Below are positions 1 to 10,300 of a DNA stretch of 64,000 nt, one piece after another. A program made the translations under genes and the position numbers. Location: the NCBI GenBank assembly GCA_029204225.1, contig CM055107.1, forward strand, positions 633,942 to 697,941, read 5' to 3'. A model generated the notes under the pieces. It made no database searches. It saw only the letters and a program-made list of their open reading frames with translations, and was not told the DNA's origin. The DNA comes from Diphasiastrum complanatum. Taxonomy: Eukaryota; Streptophyta; Lycopodiopsida; Lycopodiales; Lycopodiaceae. The stretch's first letter is position 1. Every line of letters starts with the position of its first letter.

Positions 1-178
1 CTTCTGTTACCAATTGGAGAAACTGCTCCTTGGTAACCAGTTCGTCGAGTTCTTCAGTGAACTGTTCCTGTTCTTCCACTTCCATGGGTTCCTTCCCTTT
101 TCTGTAAGCCAAGGCTTCTGTTTGAAGTTCGTCGAAGCCTCTCTCCGGGGGTTGATCAGGTCCCTGAGGAGTGGTCAT
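1..178 (-). CDS. N-terminal part of an LTR-retrotransposon gag-like ORF (runs off left edge)
   Basis: On the - strand an ATG at 178-176 opens a frame that stays open for 59 codons to the window edge. It starts MTTPQGPDQPPERGFDEL and is acidic and glutamine-rich. It lies about 970 bases downstream, in the element's direction, of a tRNA-iMet primer binding site at 1149-1161, which is where gag of a minus-strand LTR element would begin. No domain is recognisable in 59 residues, so gag is inferred from position. The rest lies outside the window. Confidence 0.4.
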   Translation of the reverse strand, partial: MTTPQGPDQPPERGFDELQTEALAYRKGKEPMEVEEQEQFTEELDELVTKEQFLQLVTE

Positions 179-1148
179 CTTCGGAACTGAAAGAGAGCTA
201 CCTTAACTTCTGAAGGAAAAAAAGTCTAAAAGACTAATTTACAACTGTACAAGGGAAAGGAAAGATGACTTAGCTGTTTCTGAGGACTGTACTTCCACAG
301 AGAGAATCAAGAAAAGCCCTTTCAGCTCTTCCTCCACTGCTTTCAGATCTGCTGTCCGGAAAAATCAGAGATCAGGGTACCAAGAAAAAGAAACAAACTT
401 CTGATTGTCTTGACCCCTTCCCTCGCTGTCTGAGGTGTATACTTTTTGCTCCAAAATTCCCATTTAGGACCCGAAAACAGCTGCAAACTTGTGGTTTCTG
501 CCAAAGACCTTCCTCGCTGCCAGGATAGTGGTCAATCTGTCTTCAAAATCAGATTTGAAGGGTTGAAAACGGTGGACAAAATCTGATTTGGGTCTTTGAG
601 GACCCTCGCTGTCTGTCTTCCAGAACTGTGGCTCCAAAAAATCGGGATTTGGGGCCTAACTTCCTTGGAAAATTCTGGTTTGAAGTGTGCTCCTCCTTCG
701 CTGCCTGACCAGGAGTGTTGCTACTTGGTTTTGCTTACTTTGAGACCCAAAATCCCTCTCAAAATCTGATTTTCTAGCAACACCTTCAGCGTTGGACCTG
801 CACCCAAGATTCTGTCTCAGATCCGCTCCAAATTCCAGAAAATTTCACTCCAAATTCGAAGTTTCCACCCAATTTGGCAGCGCTGGACCTGCTCCACGTT
901 TTCTATTTAAAATTTGCTCAAAAATCCACAATTGATACATAAAAATCAAGGGTAAATCCCTGATTTTTCAGCGCTGAGCTTGTACAAGGGATTGTGCCTC
1001 AAACAACTGTAAATTCCCAGCAAATTTCAAGGATTTGAAAGCTGTTCCTACAACGATTTTCCTCAATTCTTTCTTGAGAATCTAAGAAATCTTTCCTATC
1101 TTCTGATAGCTTTCTCTACTGCAATCCTGAACTCCCTAGGATGGAGAT
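179..1148 (-). other. 5' untranslated/leader region of minus-strand LTR element
   Basis: About 970 bases between the PBS and the presumed gag start, with no long ORF. The + strand carries repeated short phrases such as CCTCGCTGTCTG and AAAATCTGATTT (around 420, 540, 600 and 760), so the leader seems built from degenerate short repeats. Nothing else was recognised. Confidence 0.4.
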
Positions 1149-1161
1149 GGCTCTGATACCA
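1149..1161 (-). promoter_or_regulatory. Primer binding site (initiator tRNA-Met type) of LTR element
   Basis: The + strand reads ggctctgatacca, the reverse complement of TGGTATCAGAGCC, the usual plant LTR-retrotransposon PBS complementary to initiator tRNA-Met. It sits one base from the TG that opens the LTR at 1163, so the element runs leftward. Confidence 0.75.
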
Positions 1162-1162
1162 G

Positions 1163-1520
1163 TGTAATAGATCCTAACACCACAGTAGGGCAAACACTAA
1201 CTGATCCACCCAACCTTGCCTACTCCCTGATATAGAGTAAGCCCCTCCTAGCCCAGTGTGAGGACTGGTAGCATGCTACTGCCAAGTGTCGGCCACGTGG
1301 CACTGACGTGGCCGACTGCACGTCGGGACCCAACTGGGAGCCCTATCCTGCTGACAGGGTCCCTAGGCTGTGTTAGGCCCGCCATGGCTATGGACCATGC
1401 TGGGGCACACCACTCACACTGTCTTGCCCTGTTGGTCATGTACGCTGGACACGACCCTGACTGTGGTATCTGACCTATCTGTGTTCTCTAGGGTTCGGCA
1501 CTGGTTACGAGCTCGTAACA
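1163..1520 (-). repeat. 5' LTR of minus-strand LTR retrotransposon (about 358 bp)
   Basis: The block starts TGTAATAG next to the PBS and ends CGTAACA, so it has TG...CA ends. Immediately to its right the sequence becomes LINE coding sequence, so the LTR element appears to have inserted into the LINE. The partner LTR and target-site duplication would lie left of the window, so the exact end is inferred. Confidence 0.6.
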
Positions 1521-3540
1521 ACCAAGAAGAAGGAAAACTGTGAATAATTGCTTGGTTAAGGAGAGTGGATAACACAAGGGCAAGTTTGTCAGGAGCATGG
1601 AGGAGGAGTTCAGATTCTAGGTTATCGATGTCACGGGCGCGACGGGTTCTTAACTTCTTAATGGCTACGAGAACCGTGTCAACAGTGAAGAACGAAAACT
1701 CACAGAGAGACGAGGAGAGATAACAATGGGGATGTCAGTAGGTAAGGAATATATAGTGGTGGCATACTCAATCCAGATATGGAGATCAATCGATGAGGGG
1801 GGGTGGAGAGCTAGGGATAAAGGCATGCCAAAAAGCACCTGTAGAGGAATTGGAGAGAAGATTAATAAGCCTTTTTCCTTCATTCGTGTTATAAGTACGC
1901 TTTTTATTGAGAAGGACCCTTCGGTATGTGCGCAAGATATCATGGGGGAGATAAGGTGATTGACACTGGATAACTTGTTGATGAAGGAAAAGACAGTCAG
2001 AGTCATAACAAGGTTGTTTAGGAGCACGGGTTTTATGTGAATGAGAATTGGTTGGAGGTCGATGGGAAGGGAAAGCAAGTGTGGCTGCTATATGAAGGGC
2101 AGTAGTGAGGAAACTGGCTTGATCCTCCAATGAAGTGTCAATAGGGAAGTGATGAAGTAAGGCTATGAGAGATTCCTGGTATAAAGGAATGAGGATGGGA
2201 TCAAAATGGTATGCGGGTGCAGGCTTAGGAGTAGCAACGAGTAGGATGTATACTAGATTGTTCAATATGTCCAAGACAGAAAGCTAGGCGTGAATGGTCG
2301 TATAGTATAGTGGAAGAGATGTGAAAGTCAGAGATGAGAGAGATAAGAGAGGGGGATCCCATGAGATAATCCACCACACTATGACCACCACTATGAGGGT
2401 GGCACATGAAGGCACCAGAGTTAGGCCAATGGGAGAGGCCATTAAGATGGCTAACTCATGAGCTGCTTCCAGATGAAGTAGGTACTCACCATAAGTCGTG
2501 ATTGGACCTACAACATCAGCAGAAATCCTAGTAATACCCATATCCACATCATCAAGGGCCTATATGCGAAGTGAGTCTGCAATGTCATGAAATATTGGTT
2601 GATGGGAGGCTGTTCTGTCATTAAAATCACAGTCACTATAATATGACCACGCTCTGAATAACGGAGGATATTGGAAGAAAGATCCGCATATGGATAATCA
2701 ATACAATTAGCAAAAGCAGATGTCTAAGGAGGAAAGTAACAACTGGTTATAAAAGTATCCCTGTCCAATCCAAGGCTCTGTCCAATGAGGCGAATCCAAA
2801 GATAGTGCGCATGCTCATCATGGCTGATGGACTAAAGGACCGACTGTAAAGATTCCTGATATAGACATGCAACCCCACTTGAACCTATGCTACTCATGGC
2901 CCATGTCTCTGCCCTAAATGCCGAGTACCATCTAAATCCAGGAAACTTCGGTAGTCTCCTCAAGGAGCTCTCATGTGTCTCAGTGAAAAATAGAATGTCT
3001 CCATGTATAATGAAGTCCAAAAGACCACCAGCTGTCGAAGTTGAGTGTATCCCATTACAATTCCAAACACCTATACATAATGGAGAAGGTGATGGATGGG
3101 GGCCGGGGGTGCTCCCATGCCAGGGCTCCCAACTGCCTAGTATGACTTGTCATCAATGTATTTAATCTGTCAATCTCTATAGAGAGCAATTCTGCCTTGC
3201 TCACGAGCTTCTTGTAAAGCTCTTCGACGTTCTTCCACCTGAATAAAGGTAAGGTCATTATCCAAGTAAGTTTTGGTACCCTTGAGTTTGGATTTAAGAC
3301 GGAGGACTGCTCTGTGCTCTTCCAACGATGTGAAACGAATGACAAGCGTGGCATTATCTTTCTTTGGACGCCAAACTTTATCGATTCTTTTGCTATGATG
3401 GGACAACGTAGTGTTTAAGAAATTACTTGCTTCCTGTAATGCATTTTGGGTGTCGGGAATGCCACGGACGCTAACATTATGCGATTTTTGTTCTCTCAAT
3501 TTTTCTTCCGATAAAGTGGCAACAATAAAACTTGACATAT
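1521..3540 (-). pseudogene. Decayed LINE (non-LTR retrotransposon): ORF1-like and endonuclease parts
   Basis: Read on the - strand this is a run of frame-shifted fragments in LINE order. At 3538-3170 is an RRM/ORF1p-like piece. At 3020-2832 is the start of an AP-endonuclease domain: DILFFTETHESSLRRLPKF, then WYSAFR and a GSSGVACLYQESL-like segment. Around 2600 a decayed GDFNDRTAS-like segment is split by a frameshift, and at 2407-2225 HSVVDYLMGSPSLI matches the end of the endonuclease. At 2274-1786 is the linker that normally precedes the reverse transcriptase, including LEDQASFLTTALHIAA. Stops and shifts are scattered throughout. The reverse transcriptase should follow to the left but is interrupted by the LTR at 1520. 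Confidence 0.7.
3170..3538 (-). CDS. LINE ORF1p-like RNA-binding fragment (open, 122 codons)
   Basis: The longest intact frame of the LINE. It contains VSVRGIPDTQNALQEASNFL, then DNATLVIRFTSLEEHRAVLR, and ends with a basic segment including QVEERRRALQEAREQGRIAL. That order (RNP-like motif, charged helix, DLTF..VEERR..L) resembles the RRM plus C-terminal domain of L1-type ORF1 proteins that bind LINE RNA. It sits directly upstream of the endonuclease fragment. The start codon is not certain and the 3' end is frame-shifted, so it is probably not expressed as such. Confidence 0.5.
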   Translation of the reverse strand: MSSFIVATLSEEKLREQKSHNVSVRGIPDTQNALQEASNFLNTTLSHHSKRIDKVWRPKKDNATLVIRFTSLEEHRAVLRLKSKLKGTKTYLDNDLTFIQVEERRRALQEAREQGRIALYRD

Positions 3541-3648
3541 GGTTACCTTCATTGCCCTTTTTTAGGAGTGCTGCCTAGGTCCCCCTTACCTTCTGTCTTT
3601 TCCATGCCCTAAGGCATATAAGACCAAACAATAGATTAAAAGATAATG

Positions 3649-3695
3649 TTAGTTAAGTTGTTTGACGGATCAATGCCGTCAAACAACTTAACTAA
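3649..3695. repeat. Perfect 20-bp inverted repeat with 7-nt loop
   Basis: Arm 3649-3668 (ttagttaagttgtttgacgg) is the exact reverse complement of 3676-3695, with loop atcaatg. It lies between the two LINE fragments and belongs to neither coding part. Confidence 0.85.
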
Positions 3696-3810
3696 ACAGA
3701 TTAGCTAACTAAGAAGATAACTTTATGGCCAGGAATATATGGCGCAAAGACCATATACAAGTTCAACTGGACATCTCTTCATTTCTCTAACTTTGATTCT
3801 ATCTCAGAAT

Positions 3811-4229
3811 TCAAACTCTCATTAATTGTTGTAGATTAACTGGACATTGTGAGCTGACTGAGCTGAAGCATAGTCTCTCCAAATCTACAAGTGAGGCATA
3901 GCCCTTCCGTACCCGGGAAATAACTGCATGTCTCATGCTGAACGTGGGCCCCGAGAATAGTACCCCTAGGGATGTATAGGAATCAACAACTTCCAGTGGC
4001 ACCGCGTGCAGAAAGAAAGAAGAGCATCTAAGTGTCGCTGCAAACCCTCTCTCGTCCGTGAAAGCAAAACCACATCATCGGCATACAGGAGAATAGCAAT
4101 AATGAGGTCGCCCAATGTACAACCCTCCCCTCCATCGCTCCGTGTAACATGCTCCAGCCCGTCAATGTAAAGACCAAAAAGTGTAGGAGAGAGTGGACAG
4201 CCCTGTTTGACCCCAATAGTGGTAACCAC
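3811..4229 (-). pseudogene. LINE reverse-transcriptase fragment
   Basis: On the - strand the frame at 4229-3966 contains IGVKQGCPLSPTLFGLYID and then LLYADDVVLLSRTREGLQ. These are the GVxQGCPLSP and YADD catalytic motifs of LINE reverse transcriptases. After a frameshift, 4002-3811 continues with YTSLGVLFSGPTFSMRHAV, the thumb-side segment usually found after the active site. The fragment is bounded by a (GA)n tract on its 5' side and is too short to work. It may belong to the same family as the LINE at 1521-3540, but it lies upstream of the ORF1 part, so it is either a separate insertion or a rearrangement. Confidence 0.8.
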
Positions 4230-4237
4230 CTTTGGTG

Positions 4238-4243
<6 letters not shown>

Positions 4244-4287
<44 letters not shown>
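4244..4287. repeat. (GA)22 microsatellite
   Basis: Uninterrupted GA dinucleotides, 44 bp, about 25 bases upstream of the first visible mannosidase exon. Confidence 0.95.
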
Positions 4288-4289
<2 letters not shown>

Positions 4290-4313
4290 TTAATACAAAG
4301 TTTTGTACTACAG

Positions 4314-4356
4314 GTTTTATCATGCGTATGACAACTACATGCTCCATGCATTTCCG
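4314..4356 (+). CDS. MNS5: Mannosidase exon 1 of window
   Basis: Acceptor ...tactacag, donor gtgagc. It starts with the third base of a codon (probably ATG) and encodes FYHAYDNYMLHAFP, the conserved start of the GH47 barrel. The preceding exon, with the signal peptide and the VREM-type helix, was not found to the left. Confidence 0.85.
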
Positions 4357-7300
4357 GTGAGCCCTAATTTAGCTTCTTTCCAATTTGATACGTAGTTTGA
4401 TGTTTGCTTTTTTGTTATGCAGTTTTGCTGAACATTAACTTTTAAGACTGCGCACTTACACGAACAGCGGCACATATGATAGAATAGTGTATAATTTGAA
4501 GCCAACTTGCCAGGAGAAAGTGAAAAAAAGTGAGCTGTTTTCACAATCATTTGCAAGCCAATAATGTCCATGCTGCGTATTATAACCCCGAAGAGACTTC
4601 CTGCAAAAACTTTTCTGAGGGCTTGTGCTTATGGGTGCATTTGAAGTTCTTCTGGGCACTATGGTGTCTAGAGCCAAACTTGATAGCTGTTCTAATGTCA
4701 GTGTGAAATTTTTGTAGCACGATGAGCTGAAGCCTCTTTCTCAGACATTTACAGATTCACTCGGTGAACTTGGCAACCTAAAGGCAAGTTATTGTAGATC
4801 TGATAAGCTTGGATTCTATTGTGGTTTTAAACTTTTTCTTCCTTAGTTAGACCCTTGAATACACAGAATATTGCTAGAAGGTAAAATTAAAGATGAATTC
4901 GAGATTGAATTGGATACTTTAATATTACCTGAAAGTCTGTTAGGAGGCTAAGAATTTGTTGCTGTCAATATAGTTTAGGTTGAGTTAGTGTAGGTTGATG
5001 CATACCGGAATTCTCTGCTCTTCAAAATAGGAATATTTTTTAAATTTATGGGAGGAATTTGGCAAGATACCTGGATTGTGGAAGAATTTGTTTTGGTGAC
5101 CACTTGAGCTGATGAGAAGCCATTGAAAGATTTTGAAGCAACTGTAATGCAATCATAATGAGGGGTTTGTAGATTGTTTTAAGTTTTGCTTTACTCCAAC
5201 CAAGATAAATCTTTATGGGGCACATTCAACTCTCAGCAGTTAGAGCACCTGACATACACATACGATGGATCAGCTCTTACCCTTATTGAATCTCTTTCGA
5301 GGTATTTATGTTCTGAGGCCTCTGTGAATGTTCTCTTTGTTTGGTTTGTTCTGGAACTGGGTCCATTCACGCTATACGATCTAGAATTTGCACAAAGTGG
5401 TAAAGATGGCATTGTTTATGGCCTTTAATCATGACTGAGTCAGAAAAGTGCCTCTATACCTATGCTGTCAAGTGGTGCTAAATTGTTGACACTTTAGTAC
5501 TGTTCAGTTGATAAGCTCCTCGGCTTGCCACTTATTTGGCGTTTCTTCTTGTAGGTCCTTATGATGTAGTCAGGTTTGTGTGAGTCTTATCCCTTTCTTG
5601 TTTGGGTTGGTGCAGTTTAGCCATAATGGGGAACAATACAGAGTTTAAAAAGGCAGTTCTTTGGTTAGGAGAGAATCTCTCATTTGACAAAGATGTTCGA
5701 GTGAATGTTTTTGAGGTATACCTGAAGTGCAACTTGTGGTCATGTTTTGCCATTCCCCTCTCTTTCTGGCCTTCAAGCTTCACTTGCTTTTGAACATCTT
5801 CATGTTTTCTCTGTGAGTGTACAAAACTGGTTTGCAATACTTGATTGATTAAAAGATTGTGGGACCTTCTTTTTAGAGCTGGTGGTTTAAAGATTTTGTT
5901 TCTAATACGTTCTTCTTTCTACCTGCAACTTGCTTCTTCTACAGTGCAACATCAGGCTACTAGGAGGACTTATTTCTGCACACCTACTCGCGAAAGAGTC
6001 ACCTAGTTCTATTATGTCTGGGGGATATGCAGACCAATTACTCTTACTAGCAGAGGATCTGGGTCAACGATTACTTCCTGCTTTTAACACTCCAACAGGG
6101 ATTCCATATGCTTGGATTAACTTGAAGGTCTGATCAGTTTTGCATTTCATTAAGACTTTGGAAGGATCTAAAATTCTAGTCACATGAAGATAATTTGTGT
6201 AGCTGCATTGAATTCTGGAATGCAAATAAACTAGCACAACTTGTTCTGCGGCATTGTGAAAAATTCATGAATGGAATATTTGTAGTCTCATGTTCTGAGT
6301 TGGGTATTGAAAGATAGCTTCACAAGAAGATAAGTAGGAAAATACATTGCAAGCCATCTGAACATTGAGCTCCAAGGCCAAATAAATGTGTTTATGATTC
6401 GTAAATTTTCACTCATACAAAATTTTCTTATTGCTGAATAGTGGAATAAACAATAATATCTCTACAACTTTAATCAAAAGACTTTCACAAATCTCACGAG
6501 TGGCAAATTGAAATGAAATATCACATAATAAAGGGTTTAGATACACAAGCACCTTATCGTGGCTAGTTTATAGTTGAAAGCATGCAATGAAACTGAGTGA
6601 ATGTGAGTTGCAATTTGTGTATATTCTGTAAATTCTCATTATCATTTTCTAATAAGGGCTCCTTGGCATCTCACGACTCTGCAGATACCAATATATAAAA
6701 GGAAGAACAATGACAAACTCTTCGTATACTCTTCTTTTATCATTGTTTCGTAGGAGACTGTGACCCCTTAATGGTTGTGCTGGTTTTTTTATGCAGTTGC
6801 TGTCATCTATGTGTCACATGAGTGTCCTATAGAGCCTAATCCTGTCAGTCCTCATGTCTAGACTTCACTCCATTTATGTGAATTGGTGGTGAAAGGTCAG
6901 CCCATATCTTTACATCCAGATCAATAGTGCTTCTCAATTTTCTCCCTCTTTATCATCTTGCTTGTCAGTATCCTCCTTTTTAGCTTCATCCTCATCCTTC
7001 ATTATATTCAATGCAAGCTACGGTTGTCGTAGCTTTGCAATGTCTCATCCTATTTTCCTATACAATATACAAGCCTCAAATTGTTTATGCAAATCACCAA
7101 CCCTGACGTTTTGGCAGTAGAAATGGTGCAAATCATAACAATTTGTTTGAATGTAATTTGAATAAACTTCATAATTTTGGAGGTGGCCCTTATTAAGCAG
7201 TCTATTTTCAAGTCTTTGCCTGTAGGTACTCACTGTATGAATTTGAATCGCCTAGATGTCTTAGAGAAAAAACATTTACAAACTTCTATACTCTTAGCCC

Positions 7301-10300
7301 AAGCCTTAGGACCCAAGTATTCTATATCATTCATAACATACAAAGTGTTCGAGGAGCTAGAAAAGTGCATAGGTCTAAGTTTCTTAAGAGGAGTTAAAAT
7401 TTTTGTATATGGATTTAGCAATATGTGGGTTTAAGCTTTTTAGGGTCTTTCCCATTGAGCACATTGATGGCAGCTTGTTTGATTCTAAAGAATTTTTCGA
7501 GGTGGCGTGGCTTCATGAACTTTTTTGGATGAGAACTCTTCACTCCTTTCTTGGAGGTTATAACTTGAGGGTAAGTCCAAGTCACGACAAAGTAGAGGAT
7601 CTGCCAAAAAACGTCTATGTTGTGAAGAGCCCATCCTAGATTTAAAAACTGTTCATAGATTCCCTGCTCTAGAGAATCTGTTTACTAAGTTCTTTACTTC
7701 TTGTTTTCTCTTCTGCTTAACAACAGAGACTATGGGCCTTTCTTTATGTTATTCTTTCTTGTTTAAGGGCCAGAATCAGGCAGAATGGACTGGACAACGT
7801 TGTGTAGTGTCCTGCCTGTCAGAGGACAATCCAGGGACATCACTCTTGAACCATATCACATGCATTCAAAACCAAACATGTAACCAATGCGTTCAACCAA
7901 GAAATCAGCGTGTAAATCAATTGAAATCCTACTTTACTTGCTGCAAAAACGAATTGAATTAGATCCTAAACACTAAAACTAATCTACACATGCATTAATT
8001 CACAAAAAAAGAACAAGAAATTAAACTAGACAGCATTTGGAGAGCCCAAGAATCAAGAAACACACATTTCTTTATTCTTGGACTGCCAAGAACATCAAGA
8101 AATGGGCTGTCCTAGGATTTGCATTATTTAAGCCAGAACTTAGCCAAGATGAATTACCACAATGCTGATTCTTACATTAATCCACAAAAAGCAGAAAATT
8201 TAATGCACAACTACAATCCACAACCACACACAATAGGGATGGAAGGGCAAGATCATTAATGCATCACTCAAGGAACAAGAATGATCAAGGAGCTCAAGAA
8301 TGCATCAAACTCATGGAAGCTATTTTCATTTAAGCATGGAGTAGATACATTACACAAAAAGCTCCCTTCTACAAAGGGGGAGTCTCTTAAATAAGCAAGA
8401 GAGCTCCTTAGGTGGCATCCTAGTGGCATTTCCACATTACACAAATTACATGTGGAATTATGCTCTCCACTAGAGGTCACCATCAAAAGGTGGCTCACTC
8501 TACTTTTTCTAAGAGGGGCCTACTTGCATTTATTACATTTGCCTAGAATACTAGTTCCTACATTGTCGTTCCATCTTTTGGGATTCACCATGAGGCTTAT
8601 ACAGTTTCTACTTGTTATGTTTAACTAGTACTTCTCTGCTCTCATACTCGGTTCTCAGTCTTCGTCCATCTCGTCTTCTCAAAGACGTCCTCGGTCTAAG
8701 GTGAGAGGTGCTCATGGGTAGCTCTGCCGAGTATCTTGGGGATTCGTCAGAATCAGCCAACAAAAACATCACACCACACGCTCGTAATGCTTTAAAAGTT
8801 TGGGAACCTGTATCGTACCAATTAACCCCTCCTCTAGATTGCTACATTCCATGAGTTATGTGATTGCTTGGAAATATGTTAAAATTATAGGGCAAACAGC
8901 CTTTAACTATGCTGATATTGGTTGGAATCTTTCGGAAAAGAAAAAGTCTTCTATCTTATTAGCCCTTGTCTTGTGGTGACTCCATTTATTCTGAGTTCTT
9001 GTGATCCTTCTTTGGGTCATATTGTTATTGTAGATACATCAATCCTTCCCTCATCATTTTTAGAAGAGTCCTTTTATGGCGACACTAAAATTTGTCCTCT
9101 TGTTTTAGTTGATGCTTGCTTATTAGAATCTATAACTAAGAGTATTAATAAGCTCATTTTCTGTATTGAAGAGTCTTTCAGAGTCCATGGTTTGTTACCG
9201 GACTGGAAAGCTAAAGTTCTAAATCACGTGTCTTGAATTTGAAAAAAGTTTTATCGCTTCTAACAATCATACTTTATTTACTACTGAGGAGAGTGTTCTT
9301 TTTTGTAAATTTCATAGATGTTTTGTAATTTGATGTGGATAAATGCTCAAACAATTTTGTATTTGGTTGCATTATTTTTATTTGGAATTGTTGTTGAATG
9401 AAGTCCATTCTCTAGTGGAACTTATAATGTCTCTTCTCTTTGTAGTATGAGTGCCAAAAAAATCATCAGGACTTTTGGTATTTTTAAAACACTAATTGCT
9501 ACCCAAATCTTCCATTTTTGTGTGTGCGGGTGTGTTTTGCAATTTCATGAAGTTCCCAAAAGAGCTAGGTTTATTGTAACAACTTGTAAAACTATGGTAA
9601 CTAACCTTTCTAAGTAGCTAATTATCGCTTTAATGCCTTTCTTCCTTTAGTTAATGAACTTATTTAAGGATGGAGATGTTTGTGTAGATTGTAGCTAGAT
9701 TTTAAAGGTAATAAAGTTTCTCAAGGCTTGTACAATAGAAGGGAAAACCCAACTCAAACCTATGACTTCATGACTCTATACACTAAAATTAATTTGGAAG
9801 ATTTGAAGAGTATTTGCCAGTTTCATTCTCAATAAACACTGACTCTCCCAAATACTCACCTTGCGTTTGGAAAGAGTTTGAATATCTTATTTTGGAATGC
9901 TCCGGGTTCCAAAAAGCATGCCGATTTAGAGAACAATTAAAAATGTTATACGTGATTTAAGCTGCATTTTCTAGAAACAAGCGTTGGTGAATTACAATTT
10001 TGGGGGGAAGCAAATTGAATTGTTGTGCAAAGTGGGATTTGGGACATTTGCAGTCTTTCCAATTTTGTGTTGTAGCCTATAGAGTATGTTGTTTAAAATT
10101 AGGGTGTAAGTAATGTTACATGCCTTATAGTGTATTGGTACCATCTTATAATATGCACGCAGTGATGGACTGGTTATTACCAAAGCTATTGCTTGGGGCC
10201 ACTCTTAAGGTTGCTGTAGGGTTAGGGTACAATTAGGCCATCTTTGACCTAATTGTTGTGGCACTAGCCACCTAGTTTAGTATAACTAGGAGCATCCTGG

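Noticed and set aside
1258-1473. Overlapping ORFs on both strands in the first LTR
   Set aside because: They lie wholly within the LTR, have no recognisable product and reflect its GC-rich composition.
8922-9236. 104-codon plus ORF as a host gene
   Set aside because: No motif, no splice context and AT-rich composition like the surrounding intron. Kept only as a note in the intron entry.
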